A stretch of 64,000 nt of DNA. It comes from Bordetella genomosp. 9 (GTDB taxonomy: Bacteria; Pseudomonadota; Gammaproteobacteria; Burkholderiales; Burkholderiaceae_B). A program made the position numbers and the translations under genes. Numbering within the stretch: the first letter of the stretch is position 1; each line of letters begins with the position of its first letter. The notes under the pieces were generated by a model that saw only the letters and a program-made list of their open reading frames with translations, was not told the DNA's origin and ran no database searches. Below are positions 8,944 to 17,367 of this stretch, piece by piece. Location of the stretch: positions 124,001-188,000 of the forward strand of contig NZ_NEVJ01000001.1 of the NCBI RefSeq assembly GCF_002261425.1, given 5' to 3'.

Positions 8944-10515
8944 TTAATGCGCGTCGGCCGACGGCGCCTTGGGCGGCTGCACCTTGCGCATCAATGGCAC
9001 CAGGGCGGTGGCGAAGACGAAGCAGGCCATGATGACCAGGAAGGCATCGGAATAGGCCAGCGTCTGCGCCTCCCGGTACGCCAGCGACCACAGGCGGCTC
9101 AGCCCCGCCGTCACCGGGTCGACCGCCCAGTCCGCCGCCTGCGCCGTCATGCGCGCCAGGGCCTCGTTCATGGCTTCATTGGTCGTGTTCAGATGCTCGG
9201 CCATGCGATAGAAGTGCAGGTTGGTGCGGTCGTTCAATATCGTCGCGCACACGGCGATGCCGATCGCGCCGCCCAGGTTGCGCATCAGGTTGAACAATCC
9301 CGAGGCCAGCTTCAACCGCGCGGGCGGCAGGCTGCCCAGCGTCAGCGTGACCGTCGGCGCGACCGCGAACTGCTGCGCCATGCCGCGAAACGCCTGCGGC
9401 AGCAGCAGTTCGGCGGAGCCCCAGTCATGGGTGATGGGCACGAAATTCCACATCGAAAACGCGAAGCAGGCCAATCCCGCCATCAGCAGCCAACGCAGGT
9501 CGACGCGGTTGGCCAGCATCGTGTACAGCGGGATGGACATGATCTGGAACGCGCCGGTCGAGAAGATGGCCGTGCCGATCTGCAGCGCGCTGTAGCCGCG
9601 CACGTGGCCCAGGAACAGCGGCGTCAGGTAGATGGTGGCGAAGATGCCCACGCCGGTGGTGAATGAGAACACGCACCCCAGGGCGAAATTGCGGTCCTTG
9701 AGCGCCCGCAGGTCGACGATGGGCTGCGCATAGGTCAGCGTGCGCCAAATGAACGCGATGCCGGCCACCCCGGAGATCCAGGCCGTGGTCAGGATGGTCG
9801 GGTCGTCCAGCCAGTCCCAGCGCGGGCCTTCTTCCAGCGTGTATTCCAGGCAGCCCAGGGACAGCGCCAGCAGCACCATGCCGATATAGTCGGCGCCGCG
9901 CAGCAGCGACGGCTCCGGCCGGTCGATGCGCACGAACAGCGGCACCATGACGGTCACGAAGATGCCCGGCACCAGGTTCACGAAGAACAGCCAGTGCCAC
10001 GAATAGTTGTCCGTGATCCAGCCGCCCACGGTCGGTCCCAGCGTCGGCGCCAGCGAGGCCAGCGCGCCGACCGTGGCGGCCGCCAGCACGCGCTGCGGCC
10101 CGGCGAAGAACGCGAACGCGGTGGTGAACACCAGCGGGATCATTGATCCGCCCAGGAAGCCCTGCAGGGCCCGGAACGCGATCATGCTCTGGATGTTCCA
10201 GGCCCAGCCGCACAGCAGGCTGGCCACCGTGAAGCCCGCGGCCGACGCCGCGAACAGCCAGCGCGTCGACATGACGCGCGCCAGCCAGCCGGACAGCGGG
10301 ATGACGATGATCTCGGCGATCAGGTAGGCGGTCTGGACCCACACCGTTTCGTCGACGCCCGCCGACAGGCCGCCGCCGATGTCCTTCAACGATGCCGATA
10401 CGATCTGGATGTCCAGCAGCGCGATGAACATGCCCGCGCACATGGTCGAAAAGGCGAAGACCTTCTCGGCGACGGACATGTCGGCGGGCGAGCGCAGCGC
10501 CCCGGCGGCGTTCAC
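8944..10515 (-). CDS. DHA2 (EmrB/QacA-type) multidrug efflux MFS permease
   Basis: 523-residue inner-membrane drug/proton antiporter with the many hydrophobic helices of the 14-TM DHA2 group. The family's motif C region reads LAPTLGPTVGGWI, and the N-terminus has ALLDIQIVSASLKDIGG, typical of EmrB proteins. The start is GTG at 10515, overlapping the stop of the upstream adaptor gene (GTGA), so the two are coupled; an ATG at 10479 is the alternative. With the HlyD-type adaptor and an outer-membrane channel encoded elsewhere it would form a tripartite pump. The operon is headed by an HxlR regulator that probably senses a toxic compound. Confidence 0.93.
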   Translation of the reverse strand: MNAAGALRSPADMSVAEKVFAFSTMCAGMFIALLDIQIVSASLKDIGGGLSAGVDETVWVQTAYLIAEIIVIPLSGWLARVMSTRWLFAASAAGFTVASLLCGWAWNIQSMIAFRALQGFLGGSMIPLVFTTAFAFFAGPQRVLAAATVGALASLAPTLGPTVGGWITDNYSWHWLFFVNLVPGIFVTVMVPLFVRIDRPEPSLLRGADYIGMVLLALSLGCLEYTLEEGPRWDWLDDPTILTTAWISGVAGIAFIWRTLTYAQPIVDLRALKDRNFALGCVFSFTTGVGIFATIYLTPLFLGHVRGYSALQIGTAIFSTGAFQIMSIPLYTMLANRVDLRWLLMAGLACFAFSMWNFVPITHDWGSAELLLPQAFRGMAQQFAVAPTVTLTLGSLPPARLKLASGLFNLMRNLGGAIGIAVCATILNDRTNLHFYRMAEHLNTTNEAMNEALARMTAQAADWAVDPVTAGLSRLWSLAYREAQTLAYSDAFLVIMACFVFATALVPLMRKVQPPKAPSADAH

Positions 10516-11612
10516 GGCTGCGTCCGTTCGTCGACTTCCGCCCGCACCGACAATCCCGGCCGCAGCAGGCCGAGTCGCGCGTCCGCGTCATCCAGCACGA
10601 TGCGCACGGGCACGCGCTGCACGATCTTGGTGAAGTTGCCCGTGGCGTTCTCTGGCGGCAGGACGCTGAACTGGGCGCCCGTGGCCGGCGCCAGGCTGGC
10701 GACCTTGCCATGGAAGACGCGGTCAGGCACGACGTCGGCCACGATGCTGACGCGCTGCCCCGGCGCCATGCGCGCCAGCTGGCTCTCCTTGAAGTTCGCA
10801 TCCACCCAAAGCCCGTTGGCCGGCACCAGCGACAGCAGCTGCGTACCGGCCGGCGCATAGGCGCCCTGGCGGGCGCGGCGATTTCCCACGGTGCCGTCCA
10901 CGGGCGCGCGCACCTCGGTATAGCCCAGGTTCAGGCGGGCTTGCTCGCGGTCCGCCATGGCCTGCGCCAATGCGGCGCGCGCCTGGCCCTTGCGCGTGTC
11001 GATGACGTCCAGTTCGCGCTGCGCGGCGACCAGCGCGGCCTCGGCCTTCTGCTGGTTGGCCGCCGCCTGCTTGTAGTCGGCGTCCGCCTTCTGCCAGCTC
11101 TGCACCGACGCCGCCGCGCTGTTCGACAGGGTCTTGTAGCGGGCCTGGTCCTGGCGCGTGCGCACCGTTTCGGCCGCGGCGGCGGCGACGCCGGCGCGCG
11201 CCTGCAGGATCATGGCTTCCTGCAGGTGGCGATTGGCGTCCAGGTTGGCCAGCAGCGCCTGTTCGGCCGCCACGTTGCCCTCGGCTTTTTCCAGGGCCGC
11301 CCGATAGTCCCGATCGTCCAGCCTGACCAGCAGGTCGCCGGCGTGCACGGACTGGTTGTCGCCCGCCGCCACCTGGGCGATATACCCCGGCACCTTGGTG
11401 CCCATCACGGTGATGTCGCCGCCCACGTAGGCGTCGTCGGTTTCCTGGATATAGCGGCCTTCGGTCCACCAGTGGTAGCCGTACCAGGCGGCGACCACCA
11501 CCGCCAGCAGGCCCACGGCCAGATAGAGACCCCGGCGGCCGCCCTTGCGGGCAGCGGACGGGGCGGAAACGGGGGCAACAGGAGGCGCGGCCGCGCTGGC
11601 GGTGGAGGACAT
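10512..11612 (-). CDS. HlyD/EmrA-type membrane fusion adaptor
   Basis: 366-residue periplasmic adaptor that would join the downstream MFS pump to an outer-membrane channel. Order of parts: a single N-terminal membrane anchor (GLYLAVGLLAVVVAAWYGY, about residues 29-47), the first half of the lipoyl domain with VPGYIAQV and VHAGDLLVRLD, a long Ala/Gln/Glu-rich coiled-coil hairpin (about 105-225), then the second lipoyl half EVRAPVDGTVGNR and a beta-barrel. It lies 72 bases after the HxlR gene on the same strand, and its stop overlaps the pump start. Length and order match EmrA. Confidence 0.92.
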   Translation of the reverse strand: MSSTASAAAPPVAPVSAPSAARKGGRRGLYLAVGLLAVVVAAWYGYHWWTEGRYIQETDDAYVGGDITVMGTKVPGYIAQVAAGDNQSVHAGDLLVRLDDRDYRAALEKAEGNVAAEQALLANLDANRHLQEAMILQARAGVAAAAAETVRTRQDQARYKTLSNSAAASVQSWQKADADYKQAAANQQKAEAALVAAQRELDVIDTRKGQARAALAQAMADREQARLNLGYTEVRAPVDGTVGNRRARQGAYAPAGTQLLSLVPANGLWVDANFKESQLARMAPGQRVSIVADVVPDRVFHGKVASLAPATGAQFSVLPPENATGNFTKIVQRVPVRIVLDDADARLGLLRPGLSVRAEVDERTQP

Positions 11613-11684
11613 GACGATCTCTGGGTAACTTGCGGCGTGTCGGGACGTGGTGCGATGGGGTGCGATGGATTCCGGCGGGTCTTC

Positions 11685-12236
11685 TCAGGTGGCGATCCGG
11701 TCGACGAAGCCGTCCGGATCGAAACGTTCGTCCGGCGTCAGGCCCTGGCGCTTGCGCGCCGCGAACTCCATCCGGTAGCGCGCGCGCGGCGTGGCGGCCG
11801 GTCCAGGCACCACGACGTAGTCGTCAGGACCCAGGACGCGGCCATTCGAGCTATCGACCAGCCGCTGTTCCACCGGCGCGCCGGTGTCCCGCGCGACCAG
11901 CATCATTGCCGGCCCCTCCGGCGAAAAGTGCCGTGTGCCCCAGGCCATCATGGCCACCATCACCGGCCGGAAGTCGTAGGCGATTGCGGTCGGCACGTAT
12001 TCGTAGCGGGTCGGGTGCTGGCTATACGGCCGTTTTTCCAGGAGCCCGGCGCCGACCAGCTCTTCCAGGCGCCGCGTCAGGATGTTCGGCGCGATATCCA
12101 GGCTCTTGCGGAATTCGTCGAAGCGCGTCATGCCCTGGAAGGCGTCGCGCAGGATCAGCATGGTCCACCGCTCGCCGACCCGGGCCAGGCTGCGGGCGAT
12201 GGGGCAGGGAACGGAAGCGAAATCGGTCGGCTGCAT
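11685..12236 (-). CDS. HxlR-family winged-helix transcriptional regulator
   Basis: 183 residues. The HxlR DNA-binding domain fills residues ~10-100: CPIARSLARVGERWTMLILRD, with the conserved cysteine at position 11, then FDEFRKSLDIAPNILTRRLEEL and GLLEKRPYSQHPTRYEY. The extra ~80-residue C-terminal tail is longer than in minimal HxlR proteins and may bind a ligand. It is the first gene of the efflux operon, and two palindromes lie directly upstream (12244-12264 and 12274-12298). Autoregulation and derepression of the pump by an electrophile or drug is the likely scheme. Family certain, effector unknown. Confidence 0.92.
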   Translation of the reverse strand: MQPTDFASVPCPIARSLARVGERWTMLILRDAFQGMTRFDEFRKSLDIAPNILTRRLEELVGAGLLEKRPYSQHPTRYEYVPTAIAYDFRPVMVAMMAWGTRHFSPEGPAMMLVARDTGAPVEQRLVDSSNGRVLGPDDYVVVPGPAATPRARYRMEFAARKRQGLTPDERFDPDGFVDRIAT

Positions 12237-12243
12237 GGGGGCC

Positions 12244-12264
12244 TCACTTTCAAAGTGAAAGTGA
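12244..12264. promoter_or_regulatory. Palindromic operator 1 of the hxlR-efflux operon
   Basis: Perfect inverted repeat with 9-base arms (TCACTTTCA and its complement) around AAG. It begins 8 bases upstream of the hxlR start codon, so a bound dimer would block transcription or translation initiation. It contrasts sharply with the GC-rich surroundings. Confidence 0.75.
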
Positions 12265-12273
12265 TAATAGGCT

Positions 12274-12298
12274 AGTAACTTGCAGTTTGCAAGTTACT
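12274..12298. promoter_or_regulatory. Palindromic operator 2 of the hxlR-efflux operon
   Basis: Perfect inverted repeat with 11-base arms (AGTAACTTGCA and its complement) around GTT. Its centre is 32 bases, about three helical turns, from that of operator 1, which would put two bound dimers on the same DNA face. The two sequences differ, so they may serve two proteins or two affinities. The probable promoter of the operon lies in or next to these sites. Confidence 0.75.
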
Positions 12299-12325
12299 TC
12301 GAGGGTCCGGGCCCTATTCGATTCG

Positions 12326-12357
12326 GGCCCTGCACGATCCAGGCCCTGCACGATCCA
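12326..12357. repeat. 16-bp tandem duplication
   Basis: Two exact copies of a 16-base unit beginning GGCCCTGCACGATCCA, followed by a partial third (GGCCCTGG). It lies in the non-coding space between hxlR and yajQ. No function is evident; it looks like a local slippage duplication. Confidence 0.8.
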
Positions 12358-12439
12358 GGCCCTGGCGCGGCCCGGGCCATGGCGGCGGCCCAGGCCCAAG
12401 TCGTGACCCTCACGCCACCGCGGGCAGCCGCGCGCGGCG

Positions 12440-12922
12440 CTAGTCGCGGAAGTTCTGGAACTGCAGGGGCAGGTCGACGTCCGTCTTGCGCAGCAGCGCG
12501 ATCGCCGTCTGCAGGTCATCGCGCTTCTTGCCCGTGACCCGCAGCTTGTCGCCGTTGATCTGGGTTTCCACCTTCAGCTTGGCGTCCTTGATGGCGGCGA
12601 TCAGCTTCTTGGCGATGGGCTGTTCTATGCCCTGCTTGATGGTGACTTTCTGGCGCGCCCCGCCCAGGTTCACCAACGGATCGGCGGCGTCCATGCTGCG
12701 CGGATCGATGCCGCGCGAGGTCAGGCGGCCGCGCAGGATGTCCAGCATCTGCTTGAGCTGGAAGGCCGACGGCGCCGTCTGGGTGACGACGTACTCTTCG
12801 AGCTCGAACTTGGCGTCCGTGCCCTTGAAGTCGAAGCGCGTGGCCAGCTCCCGGTTGGCCTGGTCGACGGCATTGCTCAACTCGTGCTTGTCCACTTCGG
12901 AAACGACGTCGAAAGAAGGCAT
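12440..12922 (-). CDS. yajQ: YajQ-family nucleotide/c-di-GMP binding protein
   Basis: 160 residues, the family length. The N-terminus MPSFDVVSEVDKHELSNAVDQ and the segment ATRFDFKGT are diagnostic. YajQ proteins have two ferredoxin-like domains and bind nucleotides; in Xanthomonas a homologue binds cyclic di-GMP and acts with a LysR regulator. The start at 12922 is backed by AGAGGA at proper spacing; the frame runs on to 12961 without support. It is a monocistronic cytoplasmic protein, transcribed away from the DUF2127 gene. Confidence 0.94.
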   Translation of the reverse strand: MPSFDVVSEVDKHELSNAVDQANRELATRFDFKGTDAKFELEEYVVTQTAPSAFQLKQMLDILRGRLTSRGIDPRSMDAADPLVNLGGARQKVTIKQGIEQPIAKKLIAAIKDAKLKVETQINGDKLRVTGKKRDDLQTAIALLRKTDVDLPLQFQNFRD

Positions 12923-13027
12923 GATGGGATCCTCTGTAGATAATCGGGGCGATTTTCCCACGGCCGACGGGGCTGCGGAAAGCCGCTATGCTATGGAGCC
13001 ACCACGACGCCTCCACCGAAACCGCCC

Positions 13028-13546
13028 ATGAGCGCCCGCGAGCACGCCGCAACCGCCAGTCCCGCCAGCCATGTCACGGCGCGCCAGCGCGCGCAGCGCG
13101 CGATCGCCATGGTGGAGGCCGCCAAGGGCGTGGGCGCGCTGGCCGCCAGCATCGGCCTGCTGAGCCTGCTGCACCACGACCTGCGCCATATCGTCATCGT
13201 ACTGATCGGGCATTTCAACCTGAATCCCGACGCGCGCTATCCCAGCGAGCTGCTGCACTACGCCTCGATCCTGCAGGACACCAGCCTGCGCACGCTGGTG
13301 GGGCTGGCCGGCGGCTACGTCACCCTGCGCCTGATAGAAGCCTATGGATTGTGGCGCGATCGCGCCTGGGGCGAGTGGCTGGGCGCGCTGTCCGGCGCCA
13401 TCTACATTCCCCTGGAAGTCCGCCACCTGCTGCACCGGCCCAGCGTGCTGGCGGCCGGCGTGCTGCTGTTCAACATCGCCATCGTCGCTTTCCTGGCGTG
13501 GCAGCTGTGGCACCGGCGTCAGTCGCAGCGCGCCGCGCACGCCTGA
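13028..13546 (+). CDS. DUF2127 integral membrane protein
   Basis: 172 residues. After a short basic tail come about four hydrophobic stretches (roughly residues 28-48, 98-118, 120-135 and 140-162). The AIAMVEAAKGVGAL opening, the Leu-His rich segment with LLHHDLRHI, and EAYGLWRDRAWGEWLG are typical of DUF2127 proteins, small membrane proteins of unknown role. It is convergent with cysW, with only 9 bases between stops. In related genomes I would expect cysA near this position. No function can be given. Confidence 0.85.
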   Translation: MSAREHAATASPASHVTARQRAQRAIAMVEAAKGVGALAASIGLLSLLHHDLRHIVIVLIGHFNLNPDARYPSELLHYASILQDTSLRTLVGLAGGYVTLRLIEAYGLWRDRAWGEWLGALSGAIYIPLEVRHLLHRPSVLAAGVLLFNIAIVAFLAWQLWHRRQSQRAAHA

Positions 13547-13555
13547 CGCGGCGGA

Positions 13556-14386
13556 TCAGTGCGCCGGTCCGCGCACCGTCACGCGCTGGCCCCATTCCAT
13601 CGCCGTCTTCACCACCATGGTCAGCAGCGCCATGCAGGCCAGCAGTGCCGCCGCCGTGAACGCCCCCACCGTCTTGTAATCGTCGTTCAACTGCTCGATC
13701 AGCAGGGGTAGCGTCACCGTCTTGCCGCGGATCGCGCCCGACACCACCGAAACCGCGCCGAACTCGCCCACCGCGCGCGCGTTGGTGATGATGGTGCCGT
13801 AGAGCAATGCCCATTTGATGTTCGGCAACGTGATGCGGCGGAATATCTGCCATCCGCTGGCGCCCAGCGTCAGGGCGGCGTATTCCTCGTCCGAACCCTG
13901 CGCCTGCATCAGCGGGATCAGGATGCGCGCCACGAAAGGCGACGTAACGAAAATCGTGACCATCACGATGCCGGGCCAGGCGAACATCAGCTGGATATCG
14001 TGCCGGCCCAGCCATCCCCCCACCGCGCTTTCCATACCGTAGACGACCAGATAGCACAGGCCCGCCACCACCGGCGACGTCGCGTACGGGATGTCCACCA
14101 GGGTGGTCAGTATCTGCTTGCCGCGGAAATCGTAGCGGGTCACGCACCAGGCCAGCAGGATGCCGAAGACCACATTGATCGGCACGGTCAGCACAGCCGC
14201 CAGCAGTGTCAGCCCGATCGCGTGGCGCATTTCCTCGTCGCGCAGGTTGTCGAACAGCGCGTGCCAGCCGGCCGACAGCGCCTGCTGGAAAATCAGCGCG
14301 AGCGGCAGCACCAGCAGCATGGTGGCGCCGGCGACGCCGATGGCGATCAGCGCCCACTGGCGCCAGTTGCTTGGGGTTTTACGCAT
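13556..14386 (-). CDS. cysW: Sulfate/thiosulfate ABC transporter permease CysW
   Basis: 276-residue inner-membrane permease of the sulfate importer with about six hydrophobic helices. The cytoplasmic ATPase-contact loop is visible as EYAALTLGASGWQIFRRITLPNI. The N-terminal arm is short, and GILLAWCVTRYDFRGK and the LVDIPYATSPVVAGL segment are characteristic of CysW. It is the third gene of sbp-cysT-cysW, 18 bases after cysT. The usual ATPase gene cysA does not follow; a convergent DUF2127 gene does, so the ATPase must be encoded elsewhere. Confidence 0.95.
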   Translation of the reverse strand: MRKTPSNWRQWALIAIGVAGATMLLVLPLALIFQQALSAGWHALFDNLRDEEMRHAIGLTLLAAVLTVPINVVFGILLAWCVTRYDFRGKQILTTLVDIPYATSPVVAGLCYLVVYGMESAVGGWLGRHDIQLMFAWPGIVMVTIFVTSPFVARILIPLMQAQGSDEEYAALTLGASGWQIFRRITLPNIKWALLYGTIITNARAVGEFGAVSVVSGAIRGKTVTLPLLIEQLNDDYKTVGAFTAAALLACMALLTMVVKTAMEWGQRVTVRGPAH

Positions 14387-14404
14387 GGGATGCCGTGCGC
14401 CTCC

Positions 14405-15247
14405 TTATCCTCTGCCTGGCCGCTGCCAGGGCAGCAGACGGCCCTGCAGCACGTGCAGGCCGAACAGCATCAGCAGCGACGCGGCCAGCACCACGGTGGC
14501 GATCGCCGACGCCGACGGATAGTCGAATTCCGATACCCGTACGAAGATCATCAGCGAGGTGATTTCGGTCTTGAAGGGAATGTTGCCCGCGATCATCACC
14601 ACCGCCCCGAACTCGCCCAGGCTGCGGATGAACGCCTGCGACGCGCCGGTGAACAGCGCCGGGGTCAGGGCGGGCAGCAACACGCGCCACAGCGTCTGCC
14701 GGTCGTTGGCGCCCAGGGTGTGCGCGGCCTCTTCGTATTCCGGGCCGATCTCTTCCAGCACCGGCTGCACCGAGCGCACCACGAAAGGCAGGCTGGTGAA
14801 GATCATCGCCGACACCAGGCCCGGAAAGGCATACGAAATCTTGATCCCCGCCTGGGCGAAGCCGCTGCCTATCCAGCCGTTCGGCCCCAGCAGCACCGAT
14901 AGCGTCAGCCCCGCCACGGCGGTCGGCAGCGCGAAAGGCAGGTCCACCAGGGAATCCAGGAACAGCCGGCCCGGAAACCGGTAGCGCACCAGGATCCAGG
15001 CCAGCAGCAGGCCGAACACCACCACGATGACCGTCGACAGCAGCGCGCCCAGCAACGTGACGCGGTAACTGGCCAGCACGCGCGGGTCGGTGATAGCCTG
15101 CCAGTACTGGGACGCCGTCATATCGCTGGTATAGGCCAGCAGCGCGGCGATGGGAAACAGGATCACCAGCGAGATGAACAGGCTGCTGACGCCGAAGCTC
15201 AGTCCGAAGCCTGGCAGCGTGGGTTGTTGTTTGAAGAAGCTCGCCAT
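14405..15247 (-). CDS. cysT: Sulfate/thiosulfate ABC transporter permease CysT (CysU)
   Basis: 280-residue permease pairing with CysW. It has a hydrophobic first helix after LPGFGLSFG, the segment LVRYRFPGRLFLDSLVDLPFALPTAVAGL, and the EAA-type loop EYEEAAHTLGANDRQTLWRVLLP that docks on the ATPase. The ATG at 15247 (MASFFKQQ) is chosen because CysT proteins begin there; the longer frame to 15298 adds only Arg/Pro-rich residues. It lies between sbp and cysW in the same operon and would import sulfate for cysteine synthesis. Confidence 0.94.
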   Translation of the reverse strand: MASFFKQQPTLPGFGLSFGVSSLFISLVILFPIAALLAYTSDMTASQYWQAITDPRVLASYRVTLLGALLSTVIVVVFGLLLAWILVRYRFPGRLFLDSLVDLPFALPTAVAGLTLSVLLGPNGWIGSGFAQAGIKISYAFPGLVSAMIFTSLPFVVRSVQPVLEEIGPEYEEAAHTLGANDRQTLWRVLLPALTPALFTGASQAFIRSLGEFGAVVMIAGNIPFKTEITSLMIFVRVSEFDYPSASAIATVVLAASLLMLFGLHVLQGRLLPWQRPGRG

Positions 15248-15372
15248 ACCTGTCTGGGGAAAGCCGAACGGTCGCGCCGGCCGGGCCCGCCAACGCAAAG
15301 GCCCGCGCGGCGGCGGGCCAGTCTACACCATGTTCCGCGGCCGCCGGGATGGCGGCCGGCCGCGGGGCGCGA

Positions 15373-16377
15373 TCAGGATTTGCCGGCCAGCAGCTGGTCC
15401 AGCACGCCGCCGTTCTTGAAATGCTTGTCCTGGATGTCGTCCCAGCTGCCCAGCTTCTGCGGATCCAGCAGCTCGACCTTGGGATAGCGGCTGGCGTTGG
15501 CCTTGATCACTTCGGGATCGCGGACGCGATAGTTGAAGCTGGCCAGCAGGCTCTGGATTTCCGGCGAATACTGGTACTGCAGGTAGGCTTCGGCCAGCTT
15601 GCGCGTGCCCTTGGCATCGACCACCTTGTCCACCACCGCCACCGGGAACTCGGCCAGCACGCTGACCGGCGGCACCACGACTTCCAGGCCCAGCGGCTTG
15701 AACTCGTCGCTGGCGGCGATATTCCGCACCTCGGATTCGAAGGTCAGCACCGCGTCGCCCTGGTTGTTCTGGGCGAAGGCCACCGTGGCGCCGCGCCCGC
15801 CGGTGGGGAAGCTTTCCACGTTGTGCAGCAGCTTGCCGACGAAGGCGCGCGTCTTGGCCTCGTCGCCGTTGAACTTCTGCTGCGCGTACAGCCACGCCGC
15901 CAGATAGGTGTAGCGGGCGTTGCCCGAGGTCTTGGGATTGGGGAACACCACCTTGACGTCGTCGCGCACCAGGTCGTCCCAGCTCTGGATGTGCTTGGGA
16001 TTGCCCTTGCGGACCAGGAAGGCGATGGTGCTGTAGTAAGGCGAGCTGTTGCCCGGGTATTTCTTCTGCCAGTCCTTGGCGACCAGGCCGCGCTTGGCCA
16101 GGATGTCCACGTCCGGCACCTGGTTGAAGGTCACCGTGTCGGCCTTCAGGCCCTGCAGGATGGCCTGCGCCTGGCGCGACGTGCCGCCGAAGGATTGCTC
16201 CACCGTGATCGTTTCGCCGGTTTTCTCTTTCCAGTACGCGATGAACTTGGGATTGATCGCGGTGAAGAGTTCCCGCGCGACGTCGTACGAGGAATTCAGC
16301 AGGGTCTGGGCCGAAGCGGCGCTCGCACCCAGCAGCAGGGCGGCGGCGATCGACGTGGCGATTAGGCGCTTGATCAA
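15373..16377 (-). CDS. sbp: Periplasmic sulfate-binding protein
   Basis: 334 residues with a signal peptide (IKRLIATSIAAALLLGASAASA, cleaved before QTLLNSSYD). LLNSSYDVARELF, SFGGTSRQAQAIL and the NPKTSGNARYTYLAAW motif are diagnostic of the Sbp/CysP family. The start is taken as TTG at 16377, since GGAG lies six bases before it. The frame can also begin at a GTG at 16389, but that GTG overlaps the same Shine-Dalgarno sequence. First gene of the sulfate import operon; the AT-rich leader is a likely CysB target. Confidence 0.93.
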   Translation of the reverse strand: MIKRLIATSIAAALLLGASAASAQTLLNSSYDVARELFTAINPKFIAYWKEKTGETITVEQSFGGTSRQAQAILQGLKADTVTFNQVPDVDILAKRGLVAKDWQKKYPGNSSPYYSTIAFLVRKGNPKHIQSWDDLVRDDVKVVFPNPKTSGNARYTYLAAWLYAQQKFNGDEAKTRAFVGKLLHNVESFPTGGRGATVAFAQNNQGDAVLTFESEVRNIAASDEFKPLGLEVVVPPVSVLAEFPVAVVDKVVDAKGTRKLAEAYLQYQYSPEIQSLLASFNYRVRDPEVIKANASRYPKVELLDPQKLGSWDDIQDKHFKNGGVLDQLLAGKS

Positions 16378-16439
16378 GTAAGGCTCCACGGGAAAACGGT
16401 GGCGTTCGAGATGAACGGCCGACGCATCATGCCAAGGGG

Positions 16440-16500
16440 GCTTATTTGCTCAAACGACTTAATTCTGTTTTATATATTCTTATTGGTTATAAAGAAGCCG
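16440..16500 (-). promoter_or_regulatory. AT-rich promoter and probable CysB region of the sulfate operon
   Basis: About 60 bases strikingly richer in A and T than the surroundings, with TTATAACCAATAAGAA and ATATATAAAA on the minus strand. It lies 60-120 bases before the sbp start. CysB activates sulfate operons from AT-rich sites of this kind, but no strict consensus can be matched by eye. The promoter of sbp-cysT-cysW is expected here. Confidence 0.5.
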
Positions 16501-16509
16501 TCTGCGCCC

Positions 16510-17352
16510 TCAGGGCGCATCGTGAGGGATCGCGCCGGGCGGCAGGTGCGCGCGGATCAGCGAACCCGCCACCGAGTCGGTCGGCGGAATATCGGGCAGC
16601 CGTTCACCCGGCCCATACCATTGGGCGTCGACGATTTCCTGGCCGTCCACGCGTATGTCACCCCCGTCGTACTCGGCCGTGAACGCCAGCATCAGCGAAT
16701 GCGGGAAGGGCCAGGACTGGCTCTTGAAGTACTTCAGGTCCCGTACGCGCAGGCCGACTTCTTCCTCGACTTCCCGGTGCACGGTGGCTTCCAGCGATTC
16801 GCCGGCTTCGACGAAGCCCGCCAGCGCGCTGTAGCGGCCGGCCACGAAATTGGCATTGCGCGCCAGCAGGATGCTGTCGCCCTTGCGGATCAGCACCATC
16901 ATGGCGGGCGAAATGCGCGGGTAGGCCGACAGGCCGCAGTTCGGGCAGCGCATGCAGAACTCATGGGCCACGCGCACCGTCGGCGTGCCGCAGTGGCCGC
17001 AAAACCGGTGGGTCCGCGCCCATTCGGCGATCTGGAACGCCCGTCCGGCCACCGCCGCGACGTCCTCGCCCAATACCGGGAACATTTCGCGCAGCCGCTT
17101 GAAGACATAGCCGGCCGGCGCCGCCGCGTCGCGCGCCAGGGCCGCGCTGACACAGGCCTGGCCCAGGTGCTCGCCCATGGCCTGCCACTGGATGTCCGCC
17201 GCCCAGTCGTGACCGTGCAGATCGTCCCCTGGCAGCGCCAGGTCGTCGGCGCGCACCAGGAGCTCGCTGCCGCGGAAGACGAACACCCGTCCGGCGGGCG
17301 TGACGACCATCGCGGCGTTGTCGGAAGAGGAGATTGCGGAGTGATCGGCCAT
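16510..17352 (-). CDS. nudC: NADH pyrophosphatase NudC
   Basis: 280-residue Nudix hydrolase that cleaves NAD(H) to NMN(H) and AMP and can remove NAD caps from RNA. Order of parts: a degenerate N-terminal domain (1-110), a four-cysteine zinc ribbon (CGHCGTP and MRCPNCG, about 118-139), then the Nudix box GFVEAGESLEATVHREVEEEVGL. The NudC signature SQSWPFPHSLM follows the box and separates it from other Nudix enzymes. Length is normal. It lies just upstream of sbp on the same strand and is separated by 132 bases. Confidence 0.95.
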   Translation of the reverse strand: MADHSAISSSDNAAMVVTPAGRVFVFRGSELLVRADDLALPGDDLHGHDWAADIQWQAMGEHLGQACVSAALARDAAAPAGYVFKRLREMFPVLGEDVAAVAGRAFQIAEWARTHRFCGHCGTPTVRVAHEFCMRCPNCGLSAYPRISPAMMVLIRKGDSILLARNANFVAGRYSALAGFVEAGESLEATVHREVEEEVGLRVRDLKYFKSQSWPFPHSLMLAFTAEYDGGDIRVDGQEIVDAQWYGPGERLPDIPPTDSVAGSLIRAHLPPGAIPHDAP

Positions 17353-17367
17353 GGCGGTTGCCCGGGT

